Assembly: GCA_963790775.1 (NCBI GenBank)
Contig: CAWBPR010000011.1
Coordinates: 372,001-436,000, forward strand
Reading direction: 5' to 3'
Source of the DNA: JASJBU01 sp963790775
GTDB taxonomy: Bacteria > Pseudomonadota > Gammaproteobacteria > Chromatiales > Chromatiaceae
DNA: 64,000 nucleotides
Below, in pieces: positions 44,836 to 54,683 of the stretch; positions within the stretch are counted from its first letter, which is position 1, and every line of letters starts with the position of its first letter. The notes beneath the pieces are model-generated. The model had not been told where the DNA came from. It saw only the letters and a list, made by a program, of their open reading frames with translations, and searched no databases. Both the position numbers and the translations under genes were made by a program.

Positions 44836-45190
44836 GGATGACCTGTCTGCAGGTCATACAGATTATCACTTTCCGTAGCATCGGCAGACAATGTCCCACT
44901 TGTTGAATGGTCCGGATCTAAGGTTTTCCTGCCGTTTAGCAGGACCCAAATGTTGATTGTCGCAGAATAGAACTTGTGATGGAGTGTCAGTGTCTTTTTA
45001 GTGAATGCTTAGTGCTCTCAACTGCCATTTACAACTTAAACATCAATCGTCCATATACGGACATTTCAAAATTCTCAGAAATGTTCTGAAACGCCGTGCC
45101 GCAGACTTCCGACCCTATTCATTTGTTCGACTCTGCTGAAGATATTGCTTAGGATGTCTGTAACAACTAACCGCAAAGCCGAGACTGCCG
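44836..45190. other. Intergenic region, no gene seen
   Basis: 355 bases, A+T-rich toward the right, ending in the serine hydrolase start. No coding frame of note and no strong hairpin; promoter presumably here. Confidence 0.45.
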
Positions 45191-46237
45191 ATGAAGGATT
45201 CACCTGCAAATGTGCGCGCACACCTTTTCGAATTCTCAGCAAAACTTAAGGTTCCGGCAGTCATTGGCGGAGTCCTCTCCAGTGATGGTACGTTGGACTA
45301 TGATGTCGTTGGCTTCAGATGCCGCGGAAGTGATGACGCAGCGGACATCCATGACAAATGGCACATCGGGTCATGCACGAAGTCAATGACCGCAGTACTT
45401 TATGCCAGACTGGTTGAGCGAGGTGACACTGATTGGGATATCCCTGTTGCGAATCTATTTCCGGATCTGAGATATCAAATAGATGGCGGGTGGGGTAACA
45501 GGACAATTGAAGAGCTGTTTTTATGCCGTGCTGGGATGAAGGCGAATCCCAGTATGCCTGCCATGTTGGCGGGGTGGTTAGATACACGTCCTCTGGTTGA
45601 CCAACGCACCGAAGCGGCACTGAGCGCCATGCGAAAAACGCCAGGTGTACGCGGACGGTTCGTCTATTCCAATCTCAGTTATATCGTCATTGGCGCCGCG
45701 ATTGACCGAATTACTGGAGTGCCCTATGAAGAGGCGTTGGCAAGGCACGTTCTGGAACCACTAGGCATAACATCGGTAGGCTATGGACCACCGCCAAAAG
45801 TTTGGGGGCACCGGGCTCGCGTCCGGCTGTTAGGCGTAGCGCTATTCAGTGGCAAGCCAGCGGATCCACAAAGCACCAAAAGTGATAACCCGAGAATGTT
45901 GTCATCAGCAGGTACTCTGCACATCACAATAGCGGACTGGGCCAAGTTTCTGAACCTTTTTATCAATGACGGTGGCGATCTTCTTCAACCAGGAACGATC
46001 GATTTCCTGTTGAAATGTCCTGAAGGAAATGGGACCAAAATGGCGAAAGGCTGGGCAAAGGCCGAAGAGATTAAAGGCGTTTCATTCGGAATGCAGGGAT
46101 CAAATACGATGTGGTCCGCAGCCGCACTTCTGAATGAGAAACGAACCCGACTTAGCCTTGTGGTGTGTAACGACGGCCGGACGCGGATTGTCTCGCAAAC
46201 AGCGTTGCTGGCAGTGAAACTTCTGAATTCTCAGTGA
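45191..46237 (+). CDS. Serine hydrolase of beta-lactamase family (class C-like)
   Basis: 348 residues, no signal peptide seen. Nucleophile motif SCTK (SxxK) in IGSCTKSMTAVLY, and YSN in FVYSNLSYIV. The third motif KTG/HTG is replaced near the end (FGMQGSN), so true beta-lactam hydrolysis is uncertain; EstB-like esterases share the fold. It converges on ubiE. Confidence 0.87.
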   Translation: MKDSPANVRAHLFEFSAKLKVPAVIGGVLSSDGTLDYDVVGFRCRGSDDAADIHDKWHIGSCTKSMTAVLYARLVERGDTDWDIPVANLFPDLRYQIDGGWGNRTIEELFLCRAGMKANPSMPAMLAGWLDTRPLVDQRTEAALSAMRKTPGVRGRFVYSNLSYIVIGAAIDRITGVPYEEALARHVLEPLGITSVGYGPPPKVWGHRARVRLLGVALFSGKPADPQSTKSDNPRMLSSAGTLHITIADWAKFLNLFINDGGDLLQPGTIDFLLKCPEGNGTKMAKGWAKAEEIKGVSFGMQGSNTMWSAAALLNEKRTRLSLVVCNDGRTRIVSQTALLAVKLLNSQ

Positions 46238-46286
46238 CCGATCATGCCCAGCAGTCGAAATACATGGTACTTCCGCGCGGAGGTGC

Positions 46287-47036
46287 TTACTGCTTATATC
46301 CCCGATGTATCGCGACAATTCCACCAGTCAGATTGAAATATTCGCAACGCTCAAACCCAGCCTGCTGCATCATCTGCTTGAGGGTTTCCTGGTCAGGGTG
46401 CATGCGGATCGATTCCGCCAGATAGCGATAACTGTCTTCATCCTTGGTGAACAGTTTGCCAATTTTTGGCATCAGATAGAATGAGTACAGATCATAAATC
46501 GCCTGCAGGATTTTGTTGGTCGGCTTGGAGAATTCCAGCACCATCAGTCGGCCACCGGGTTTCACCACCCGATAAATAGCCTCCAGAGCGAGATGTTTGT
46601 GGGTGATATTGCGCAGGCCGAAACCAATGGTGACACAATTAAAATAGTCATCCGGAAAGGGTAAACGCTGAGCGTCTGCCTGAATGTAGCGGATATTGTC
46701 GACATGGCCTTCATCCAGCATGCGAGAACGCCCCTGCTCCAGCATCGCGTTATTGATATCTGAAAATACCACCAGTCCATCCAGCCCCACCAATCTGCTA
46801 AAACGTGCAGACAGGTCACCGGTGCCTGCGGCCAGATCCAACATCTTGCAGCCTTTGCGTACGCCGCAAATCTCAGTGACTTGCCGTTTCCAAAGTCGAT
46901 GGATGCCGAATGACATCAGGTCATTCATCAGATCATATTTATTGGCAACAGAATCGAAGACAGCCCTGACCCGGTTTGCCTTATCTTCTACCTGTACGGT
47001 CTGGAAGCCAAAGTGAGTGGTGTTGTCGGTTGGCAT
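46287..47036 (-). CDS. ubiE: Ubiquinone/menaquinone methyltransferase UbiE
   Basis: 249 residues, full length. C-methylates demethylmenaquinone and 2-methoxy-6-polyprenyl-benzoquinol. SAM site LDLAAGTGDL, FGLRNITHKHLAL, and the family start HFGFQTVQVEDKANRV are all present. Usually followed by ubiJ and ubiB; here neither lies next to it. Confidence 0.95.
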   Translation of the reverse strand: MPTDNTTHFGFQTVQVEDKANRVRAVFDSVANKYDLMNDLMSFGIHRLWKRQVTEICGVRKGCKMLDLAAGTGDLSARFSRLVGLDGLVVFSDINNAMLEQGRSRMLDEGHVDNIRYIQADAQRLPFPDDYFNCVTIGFGLRNITHKHLALEAIYRVVKPGGRLMVLEFSKPTNKILQAIYDLYSFYLMPKIGKLFTKDEDSYRYLAESIRMHPDQETLKQMMQQAGFERCEYFNLTGGIVAIHRGYKQ

Positions 47037-47610
47037 ACTGCTATCGCTCCAGTGTCCTGCTAAGTTTGGTAACGATTTTACAAATGTCAGCTTTCTGCAA
47101 TCCGTAGACAGCCAAGCTGCATAGATACAGGCAATAGATAGAAATGGTTCTTTCCTCTCGCCTCAATACAGGTAAAGCCTGTTTATTTCCTACGTGAATT
47201 ATTCTATGAAATTGATATTTCCCATGTATTTCTCTTCTCAAATAAACTGTATCGATTTGTTTCAAGAGTAGAGCCAAGTGAAATCTATGAAATATCTCTA
47301 CATTCACTCTTTCCTGAGTCAGAGTGATGTTTAACGCGGCAATCCAAAAGAAGGCATTCGATGTCTGAATCCCAGCATCGAGCGGCAGGAATAGGCAGTA
47401 GCGCAAACAAAGCTGATTTTGAAATCAGAGGGCTCTATTATCACTTAAGTCGTGTAAAAGTTGCCATTGAGAGGAGGGTGTTGGTGCACTATTATCAGGT
47501 GACAGTGCCTACAAAGCAGTCATTGATGGGGCAAGGTGAAGAAGCATATATTTAATCAACCAACAGGAAGGCCGCGGAAAGCGCTGGCTTTCCTGTTGGT
47601 TGATACATCT
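47037..47610. other. Intergenic region with long inverted repeat
   Basis: 574 bases between the two minus-strand genes ubiE and dacB. Open frames on both strands (47041-47406 minus, 47361-47555 plus) lack family resemblance. It ends in the inverted repeat at 47555-47604. Confidence 0.45.
47555..47604 (-). terminator. Inverted repeat downstream of dacB
   Basis: ATCAACCAACAGGAA (47555-47569) and its exact inverse at 47590-47604 form a 15-bp stem, extendable by four or five bases with wobbles. It begins 7 bases past the dacB stop; the following minus-strand sequence is A+T-rich (ATTAAATATAT), so it is a plausible terminator. Confidence 0.6.
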
Positions 47611-49257
47611 CTACTTATCCAAAGGTGTATTACCTTCGATGGCGGCTGTCCGCAGCTGCTGTTTCTCGGCCTGTGCCGGAGAGGACAGGAATTTTTCTGT
47701 TGTTGTCTCAGAATGGATCTGCGTTTGCAGCTGGCCATTGCATTCAGGAGCTGATGCTTCTGTGATCACTCCGGTCTCGTGCGAAACTCGCTCGGGGCCC
47801 TGATAGACCCAACGCAGTACAGCGTCCTGGACCTGTTTGCCCTCCCAGGATTGTAGTCCCGAGTGATTGATGATGAGTGTGACCACCCAGCGTTGGTTGT
47901 GCCGGTCCTGGACATAGCCGGCCATTGAGCTGACATCATTCAGTGATCCGGTTTTGATGTGCGCCCTTCCAGTCAGGCCGGACTTGCGCAACCTTAGACG
48001 CATGGTCCCATCAATGCCGACGATCGGCAGCGAGCCCATAAACTCAGGCATCAAGGGGCTTTCGTAGGCTATCTGGAGCAAGCGCCCGATGATCTCTGCC
48101 GACAGCTGAGCGTCGCGTGAGAGTCCAGCGCCGTTGCTGACCCGAACCATCGCTGCAGGAAGCTTAGATCTGCTGAGCCAGTCTGCGATCAGGCTCTGGC
48201 CCTGTGCGATCCTTGCCGGCGCACCCCGGGTTTCGGCGCTCAGGGTAAGCAACAGCATCCGGCTCATAAGGTTGTTGCTGAACTTGTTCATGCCACGGAT
48301 CATTTCAGCCAGCGGGCGTGACTCGATGCTATGCAAGAGTTTGGCCTCGCGCGGCATGCTACCCGGCTTAATCAACCCTTTGAGCTGCCCACCCATTTCT
48401 TTCCAGAGTGCGCTGAAGGCGCCGGCAATATGGTCATCCGGATCCATAACCAGATAGGCATGACTCCATTCGGGGCAGTTTCCCGAATAGTCACCCTGGA
48501 TATTCAAGGTCGCCCCCTCTTTCTGCTCGGCGAAGTGGACCACCGGGCGGAAGTGTTGCTTGTTACAGGGGCCGGATACTAATTTCGATTGGTTGCGGAT
48601 TACCAGGTTCGCCAGGGGCGGGTAGGTAAATGCGTGGACGGTTTCACCGCCTTGGTCCGGCACTAAGTGGACTTGTGTAGCCTGGAAGTTCAGGCTGAGG
48701 GGAGAGGGCAGGGCGTTATAGGCGCGCCGGGGCTTGCCGTCGAAGTCTCCTCGCTGCTCAGTCGTCGCAACGAAATAACTGTTATCGATGATCACATCAC
48801 CCTGGATAAGTCGAATTCCACGGTCGCGTAAACCGTGAAGTAACTGCCAGAACCGTTCAGGGGTCAGGTACGGATCTCCGTAACCTTTTAGTATGAGATC
48901 ACCGGCGAGTACTCCATCCATTAAGGCGCCGCTGATATAAGCTTCGGTTCGCCATTGGAAGTCCGGTCCCAGGGTATCCAATGCCACCAGACTGGTCAGC
49001 AGTTTCATGACAGACGCAGGGTTGCGGGGAACCGCTTCATTCAGCGCCAGGGTCGGCGAAGTCTCAGACACACGACTTACATACAGACTGACGTCACTGG
49101 TCGGGATGCCATGAGCGTGCAACGCTTTCGCAATGCTGGCAGGTATCTCACTTGCCGACTGGGCGAAGAGTGGGACCCATAACAAACCCATGACCAGCCT
49201 GACGGCGAGGGTACATAATAATCTTCGTGTCCAGGATAATGATGGTTTTGGATTCAA
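47611..49257 (-). CDS. dacB: PBP4-type D-Ala-D-Ala carboxypeptidase/endopeptidase
   Basis: 548 residues, class C low-molecular-weight PBP. It trims and cleaves peptidoglycan cross-links. Signal-like N-terminus. All three motifs are seen: SVMK (about residues 82-85), SNGAG (SxN) and KTGS. A TTG start at 49257 is used, with a weak GGGAAG upstream. The last ~55 residues after the catalytic domain (for example TTEKFLSSPAQAEKQQL) are an extra, unstructured tail. Confidence 0.93.
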   Translation of the reverse strand: MNPKPSLSWTRRLLCTLAVRLVMGLLWVPLFAQSASEIPASIAKALHAHGIPTSDVSLYVSRVSETSPTLALNEAVPRNPASVMKLLTSLVALDTLGPDFQWRTEAYISGALMDGVLAGDLILKGYGDPYLTPERFWQLLHGLRDRGIRLIQGDVIIDNSYFVATTEQRGDFDGKPRRAYNALPSPLSLNFQATQVHLVPDQGGETVHAFTYPPLANLVIRNQSKLVSGPCNKQHFRPVVHFAEQKEGATLNIQGDYSGNCPEWSHAYLVMDPDDHIAGAFSALWKEMGGQLKGLIKPGSMPREAKLLHSIESRPLAEMIRGMNKFSNNLMSRMLLLTLSAETRGAPARIAQGQSLIADWLSRSKLPAAMVRVSNGAGLSRDAQLSAEIIGRLLQIAYESPLMPEFMGSLPIVGIDGTMRLRLRKSGLTGRAHIKTGSLNDVSSMAGYVQDRHNQRWVVTLIINHSGLQSWEGKQVQDAVLRWVYQGPERVSHETGVITEASAPECNGQLQTQIHSETTTEKFLSSPAQAEKQQLRTAAIEGNTPLDK

Positions 49258-49679
49258 TGTTTCGCCGCTTCCCTTACTTTTTCAGCATTTACGTAGGCAA
49301 AATGGCAATTATTGAGGCGTGAAATTTGCCACCTGTATCTATTGTAATAATTTGAGTTTGAGTATTCCTGATGTATTGCCTGAGGGCAATGCGTAATATT
49401 CCTAGTCAATGTCGCAATAACCCAATTCAGTACTCATACCTATCGACGGGAAGCAAGATAAGTTGAGGGCCTGGAAAGTCTCAATTGCCGCAAAATCCTA
49501 TTGAGTTTTTCGTCCAGATATGATCGGAACGGATCGCATGAATAGCATTCAATGAGACTCAAGATCTTGAATTCAACGATCTTGGGAATGAACGCTAGTG
49601 ATTGCTATCAGTGTTTGGCATGATACGCATCGAAAAATCAAGACAAGCATAAGTGGATATCACAACGGGGGAAATTTGC
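49258..49679. other. Divergent intergenic region
   Basis: 422 bases between dacB and the H1-like gene. Contains CAAGATC (49560-49566) and its inverse GATCTTG (49578-49584) around a TTGAATTCAA core, possibly a regulatory dyad, about 95 bases before the H1-like gene's start. No gene seen. Confidence 0.4.
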
Positions 49680-50372
49680 ATGGTACGAAAAAAAAGCGAG
49701 ACAAAAAGGGTTGGTAAGAAGGCGGCTAAAAAAGCGGTGGTTAAGACTTTAACCGGTAGAAAAACGCTGGCCAGGAAAACCAAGAAGAAGACGTCGAAAA
49801 AATCAGCGGCCAAAACCGTCAAAAAGGCCCTCAGAAAAACATCCGTCAAGCGTTCTCCAATTGTTGAAATTGAACAGATGATCGTCAAGGCAAATGACCA
49901 GCTGGGAAAAGCCCATGCGCAACAAGTCGCCCAGTGTGAAAAGGCTGCCGAGAAGCTGCAAGCCCAGTTAGACAGAGTCATGTCAAAGCAGAAATTGCTG
50001 CGCGAGAAAAAGGCTGCGGCGACTCAGCGGATGGCGGAGAAGGGCACCGTAGCGGCAAAAAACCAGGTCGTTCGAAGTCGTGAAGCCCTACGCCTGGTCA
50101 ATGAGGCCAGCAAGGAAATACGAGCTGAGTTGACAACTGCCAAGCTGGCGCTCACCACGGCGAAAGCTGCGCAGAAGAAATTCATGGCCCTGGAAAAACA
50201 GCTGGAACGATTTGAGAAGGATTGGAGCAAAACGGCTCAGCCAAAACGTAAACCCCGATCGCGTACGCGCAAGGCGACTGTCACAGAAACTGAAGTTCCC
50301 ACTGCTGAAGTGGAAAAGGTTGAGACACCGGAATCTGACCAACCGGAACCGGCGCCAATCAGCGCAGATTAA
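49680..50372 (+). CDS. H1/AlgP-like Lys-rich DNA-binding protein
   Basis: 230 residues. Residues 1-58 are basic histone-H1-like (MVRKKSETKRVGKKAAKKAV, then KKTSKKSAAK). Residues 60-190 form an alpha-helical coiled coil (AEKLQAQLDRVM). The tail is basic then acidic (RKPRSRTRKATV, PESDQPEPAP). It resembles AlgP/AlgR3-type nucleoid proteins plus coiled coil. ATG 49680 with GGGGGA seven bases upstream. The second such protein in the window. Confidence 0.78.
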   Translation: MVRKKSETKRVGKKAAKKAVVKTLTGRKTLARKTKKKTSKKSAAKTVKKALRKTSVKRSPIVEIEQMIVKANDQLGKAHAQQVAQCEKAAEKLQAQLDRVMSKQKLLREKKAAATQRMAEKGTVAAKNQVVRSREALRLVNEASKEIRAELTTAKLALTTAKAAQKKFMALEKQLERFEKDWSKTAQPKRKPRSRTRKATVTETEVPTAEVEKVETPESDQPEPAPISAD

Positions 50373-50391
50373 AAGAGCCGCACCCGGTCAG

Positions 50392-50850
50392 TTACAGATC
50401 GGGCATGATTTTGGGCTGTCCCAGGACCCAGCCGCCGTCGGCTGTCATGCAGCGTGTACCGTAGGCCTCTTTCTCAACCCCATCGATGCTGATGGTCGCC
50501 GTGTACTCGCGGGTCATCCTGCAGTCGTGGCCGGCAAACTCTGAATCACGCTCGGCAGTGGTCACTCTCGGAGTCTGTTCGATGCGTTCATACACAACGT
50601 TGGTGCGCGGATAAGCATAGGTTCGGTAGTGTGGGTCGTCATAGTCTCTGTAGCTGTATCGGTCCTCGCTGATCAGGTAGCCAAACAGGCCGCCGATAAT
50701 CAGGCCGGCCGCGAGAGCAGCTCCATCACCGTGGCCATGATGCCCGCCGTGATGCCTGTAAGGGTGGTAGCCGCCCGCGATGGCACCCTGGGACAGGGTA
50801 GCTACCAAGGCACTGACAAGCAGTGCCTTGAGTATTTTAGGGGTATTCAT
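50392..50850 (-). CDS. Secreted His/Gly-rich protein with glycine zipper
   Basis: 152 residues. Signal peptide (LLVSALVATLSQGAIA), His-rich stretch (YHPYRHHGGHHGHGDG), glycine zipper (AALAAGLIIGGLFGYL) and an extracellular Cys-containing C-domain (GHDCRMTREYTATI, TRCMTADGGW). Similar proteins include surface/outer-membrane lipoproteins; this one lacks a lipobox. His stretch could bind metals (inference). Confidence 0.72.
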   Translation of the reverse strand: MNTPKILKALLVSALVATLSQGAIAGGYHPYRHHGGHHGHGDGAALAAGLIIGGLFGYLISEDRYSYRDYDDPHYRTYAYPRTNVVYERIEQTPRVTTAERDSEFAGHDCRMTREYTATISIDGVEKEAYGTRCMTADGGWVLGQPKIMPDL

Positions 50851-50947
50851 ACTCTATTCGACCTATGTTTGAAGTGTTGGTTCTGCCTTGCTTGCCTGGC
50901 TGAAGAGATTTTATACAATCAAGGCTGTTCTGAACATTGTGCGTCCT

Positions 50948-51415
50948 ATGAGAATTCGTTCAGCCACCCTGACTGACCTGCCGACACTGCGTGATATCTA
51001 TGCCGACGCGGTCCTGAGTGCGGCGCCAACAGCATATACAGCCGCGCAGATAGCTGTCTGGTCAGCCTTTGCCAGGCAAGATGCCTTTAGTGATTTTATA
51101 TCCGACGTAAAAACCTATGTCGCAGAAAAAGGTTCGGCGATTGTCGGATTTTGCGGCATCGCTGCAGACGGACACATTGCATCTGTCTATGTCAGGGGGG
51201 GTTGGCACAGACAGGGCGTCGGGTTGGCGTTGCTGAAATTCGTCCTCAAGGAACATGCGACACCGTATTCGGGCCGTTATACCGCCGAGGCCAGTGTTTT
51301 CAGCCGCCCGCTCTTCGAATGCTGCGGTTTTCGACAGGTAGGTACCGAGCATGTGGTCCGCGAGGGTGTGCCTTTTGAGCGCTTTCTCATGGAGCGGTCG
51401 GTCGACGAGCGATAG
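50948..51415 (+). CDS. GNAT family N-acetyltransferase
   Basis: 155 residues, single GNAT domain. Acetyl-CoA loop: GGWHRQGVGLALL (R/QxxGxA type) and the conserved end CCGFRQVGTEHV. Substrate unknown. I begin at ATG 50948 (MRIRSATLTD), which starts the fold; earlier starts add an unrelated stretch. Confidence 0.9.
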   Translation: MRIRSATLTDLPTLRDIYADAVLSAAPTAYTAAQIAVWSAFARQDAFSDFISDVKTYVAEKGSAIVGFCGIAADGHIASVYVRGGWHRQGVGLALLKFVLKEHATPYSGRYTAEASVFSRPLFECCGFRQVGTEHVVREGVPFERFLMERSVDER

Positions 51416-51673
51416 TCAGATTGTCCAAGACCGTTGTGCGATTCAGGTCATTGATCGAAGCAAGCAATAAATTTTATAAAGTCGCGAAAGGCCCTCGTTG
51501 AGGGGCAGGTCTCGAGCATGGTCAGGATTTTGCAACATCTGGTTACACATTGAGGGAGATGAGAAACACACGAGAAATACCTCTTTTCTAAAATAATAAT
51601 CACAAGAAATGACGCCCTGCTGCCTCATAAGAGAATTTGCGCATGGCGCCGCATTCAGCTGAGGGATACAGCT

Positions 51674-52819
51674 TTGCAGAGAAGAAAAACTAACGACCTT
51701 GATTTCCTCAGGCATGTCCGATCGGAACCGCAGCGAGAGGCTCACGCCCGAGCCGAACACCTCAGAATATTGGCGCGCCATTCGACGTATAGCGTATTAG
51801 GTAATCTTGCGGGAAGCTTGACCTTGGTCGTTGGCTTGTGGTCTACGATCCAGAAAAGCCTGCTGATCACCTGGCTATCGTTCATGATCCTGTTCGGTAT
51901 CATCAGGTGGTTAACGGGACGACACTTTCCCACCGGGATTATCAGTGACATCGAGATACAACGCTGGGAACGATGGTATATCGTAACAGTGGTGATTTCC
52001 GGTGTGTTGTGGGGAGTGGCGGGTGGTCTTTTCTACCTGCCGAATCAGCCGGAACAGGGCCTGTTCCTGGCATTGCTGATTGCTGGTATGTGCGCAGCGG
52101 CTGCGGTGTCCCTGTCATTTCACCGCACCGCCTATCTGGTGTTCCTCTTACTCGCTGTCTCCCCGATTAGCCTGCAGCTTATGTTGGACAGGCCATTGGT
52201 GGCAAACGCGGTGGGATTTGTGCTGCCCTTTTACTTTATATTACTGTTTCTGCGGTCAAGGGACATCTATCAGACGGCCCATGAATCGATTGTACTGCGG
52301 ATGAATAGTCAGTATCAGGCGATGTACGACTACCTCACTGGGGTGGCCAATCGTCGAGCCTTCGAAGCTGCCCTGGAGCGAGAGTGGTATCGCGCTCGGC
52401 GTGACAAGCAGATATTGTCACTGGTGATTGCGGATATCGACAATTTCAAGCACTGTAACGATACCCATGGGCATGTAGCCGGTGATACGGTGCTTAAGGC
52501 GGTCGCTGCGCTTTTAGAGCAGCACATCCGACGCGGAGCTGACTTCGTGGCTCGCATCGGTGGAGAGGAGTTTGCCATACTCCTCCCCGAAACTGATCTG
52601 GATGGCGCGTTCGCCCTGGCGGAATCCATCAGGGATGCTGTACGGGGGCTGACAAGCCGTTACCAGGATGAAATCCTCGAAGTGACCATGAGCTTCGGCG
52701 TATCGAGCCTGGTGCCGGAGCCTTCGCTGAAGCCTGGACTGTTGTTCAGTCGCGCCGATACCGCACTCTATCAGGCGAAGCACAAGGGTAAAGACCGGGT
52801 TGAAGTCATGGAGGTGTAA
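51674..52819 (+). CDS. Membrane diguanylate cyclase
   Basis: 381 residues. About six predicted membrane helices (45-205), then GGDEF. Active loop RIGGEEFAILLPE; RGAD five residues before is an intact RxxD inhibitory site. Makes c-di-GMP. TTG start follows GAGGGA (51661-51666) with good spacing. Confidence 0.92.
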   Translation: MQRRKTNDLDFLRHVRSEPQREAHARAEHLRILARHSTYSVLGNLAGSLTLVVGLWSTIQKSLLITWLSFMILFGIIRWLTGRHFPTGIISDIEIQRWERWYIVTVVISGVLWGVAGGLFYLPNQPEQGLFLALLIAGMCAAAAVSLSFHRTAYLVFLLLAVSPISLQLMLDRPLVANAVGFVLPFYFILLFLRSRDIYQTAHESIVLRMNSQYQAMYDYLTGVANRRAFEAALEREWYRARRDKQILSLVIADIDNFKHCNDTHGHVAGDTVLKAVAALLEQHIRRGADFVARIGGEEFAILLPETDLDGAFALAESIRDAVRGLTSRYQDEILEVTMSFGVSSLVPEPSLKPGLLFSRADTALYQAKHKGKDRVEVMEV

Positions 52820-53142
52820 TAGCCACTGCGCGATCGAGAAGCCACACAAAACTGAATCATTTAATTAAAAAAAAATTCAATGGAAACCACTGAAGGTCGA
52901 TAATACATAGAATTGCAAAGAAACTGGGCCTTAATGATTAAGAAATTAGGTGACATAATGATCTTATCACCTTATTATTCATAATAAATATTTAGAAGCA
53001 ATCTTCTCCAGATCCTGTAATCTTCATTCAGATTTTTGGATGTTTCATAATCTGCTTGAACACAGATCAGGGCAAAAGCTAAAGACATTGAAAATCAATA
53101 ACTTCTATTTTTAAGATTGATAAATTTACAGGAGTTCCAGTT
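52820..53142. other. A+T-rich intergenic region
   Basis: 323 bases, notably A+T-rich, with no coding frame. CAGGAG (53129-53134) is the ribosome-binding site of the next gene. Promoter probably inside. Confidence 0.5.
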
Positions 53143-54390
53143 TTGATTCGGAGCCTAAACAAGACACTATTTTCTTTATGGATAAGCAGTTTTTTACTGA
53201 CATCTGCTGTTTTCGGTGCTGAAAAATTCGACGTCTCCTACCTTTGGCATTCCGATGCTGGCGCTGTGCTGGACTATCGCAAGCGCGTCGTAAAAGTTTT
53301 AGGACCGGCATTGCAGAATGATCTCAAGGTCGTGTCCAATGACAGATTGTACGGTCTCATATACAACCGCCAAGGCGACCGTGACGGGGCAGTCAAGGTA
53401 GCCCGGTCTCATAGCCGAATCCTGCAGACAAAAGGAATGGAAAAGGCGGCTCCGGTCATTTCCCGGCATTGGGATGTGATTTCTCTCACGTCAGAGCCTA
53501 AGACAAAGACCGTAACCAAAACCAGTGATGAGAATCAAGGTTCAGCTAAAACCACTATTTCAAAAACCACTACAAATGGCTCTCAGCAAACCCAAAAATT
53601 ACGTAACCTCGAGCTGGCAGTGGAAGATTACATCAAAGAGTTGCGTAAAAAGGGCAAGCTCGCCAATGACGAACGTACCGGATGGTCGGTGTACGATTTC
53701 ACCACTGGCGAAAAGCTGGTCACCATCAACGAGGATGTGCAGTTTCAGGCCGCCAGCCTGGTGAAGCCATTCATCGCATTGGCATTTTTTCATCAAGTCA
53801 AACTGGGTAAGTTGATTTACGGCCCAAAAAGTCGACGTCATATGGAAAGAATGATTCATCGTTCATACAATCCATCGACAAACTGGATCATGCGCCAGGT
53901 CGGCGGGCCCGCTGCAGTGGAGCGTATCCTGAAACGGCATTATCCCGGTATCTTCAAGGACACGCGTGTCGTTGAATATATCCCAGCCGGTGGACGCACC
54001 TACCGGAACAAAGCCTCAGCCCATGACTATAGCCGCTTCCTGCATGCGTTATGGAAAGGCGAAATACCACACGCTAAAGAGATAAAACGCTTAATGGCCT
54101 TGCCCGGCACTGATCGAATACTGACAGATGTGGAGGCAATTCCACAAGGGACCGAGGTCTTCAACAAGACTGGCAGTACCAGTCGACTCTGTGGTGACAT
54201 GGGAATCCTGATTGTCGAGGGCCAGGATGGGAAACGCTACCCTTATACCTTGATTGGCATCATCGAAAAAAACGTAGCGGCTAAGAACTACACTGCCTGG
54301 ATTCGATCCAGAAGTGATGTGATTCGCAATGTTTCAAACATCGTCTATAAAGGGATTGCCCAACAACACGACCTTGAGGAAGTGCTTTAA
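53143..54390 (+). CDS. Secreted class-A-beta-lactamase-like serine hydrolase
   Basis: 415 residues. Signal sequence (LFSLWISSFLLTSAVFGA). The N-terminal ~150 residues contain a Lys/Thr-rich linker (TKTVTKTSDEN). The C-terminal penicillin-binding/beta-lactamase domain has SLVK (SxxK), STN in YNPSTNW, and KTGS in FNKTGST. TTG start at 53143 with CAGGAG eight bases upstream. The fold suits beta-lactamase or a D,D-peptidase. Host gene spacing suggests it is monocistronic. Confidence 0.85.
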   Translation: MIRSLNKTLFSLWISSFLLTSAVFGAEKFDVSYLWHSDAGAVLDYRKRVVKVLGPALQNDLKVVSNDRLYGLIYNRQGDRDGAVKVARSHSRILQTKGMEKAAPVISRHWDVISLTSEPKTKTVTKTSDENQGSAKTTISKTTTNGSQQTQKLRNLELAVEDYIKELRKKGKLANDERTGWSVYDFTTGEKLVTINEDVQFQAASLVKPFIALAFFHQVKLGKLIYGPKSRRHMERMIHRSYNPSTNWIMRQVGGPAAVERILKRHYPGIFKDTRVVEYIPAGGRTYRNKASAHDYSRFLHALWKGEIPHAKEIKRLMALPGTDRILTDVEAIPQGTEVFNKTGSTSRLCGDMGILIVEGQDGKRYPYTLIGIIEKNVAAKNYTAWIRSRSDVIRNVSNIVYKGIAQQHDLEEVL

Positions 54391-54683
54391 CACTACTCAC
54401 AAGTAACAACCTATGGATGCCATCAGGCGTCCTGCTATCACCTGATAATAGTGCACCACCACACTGCCCCCAGTGACAGCTTTCTAGGCTTGATGATTGT
54501 TGTGAAATATCTGGGGACAATGCTCTGTCGGCGCTGCTGCCTGTTTCGACCTTAAGATTACAATGAGTGACCTGAAATTAGTGCTTATGACTCAGCAGCG
54601 GATCAATGTGTCAGCATTAACGAGTTGGATCGTCTGAGATGTATGAAGACTTACTGATGTAGCTGCTGACCTGACCTTTGCAC

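Noticed and set aside
47361..47555. 64-codon plus-strand frame between ubiE and dacB
   Set aside because: Weak ribosome-binding site, no resemblance, ends at an inverted repeat.
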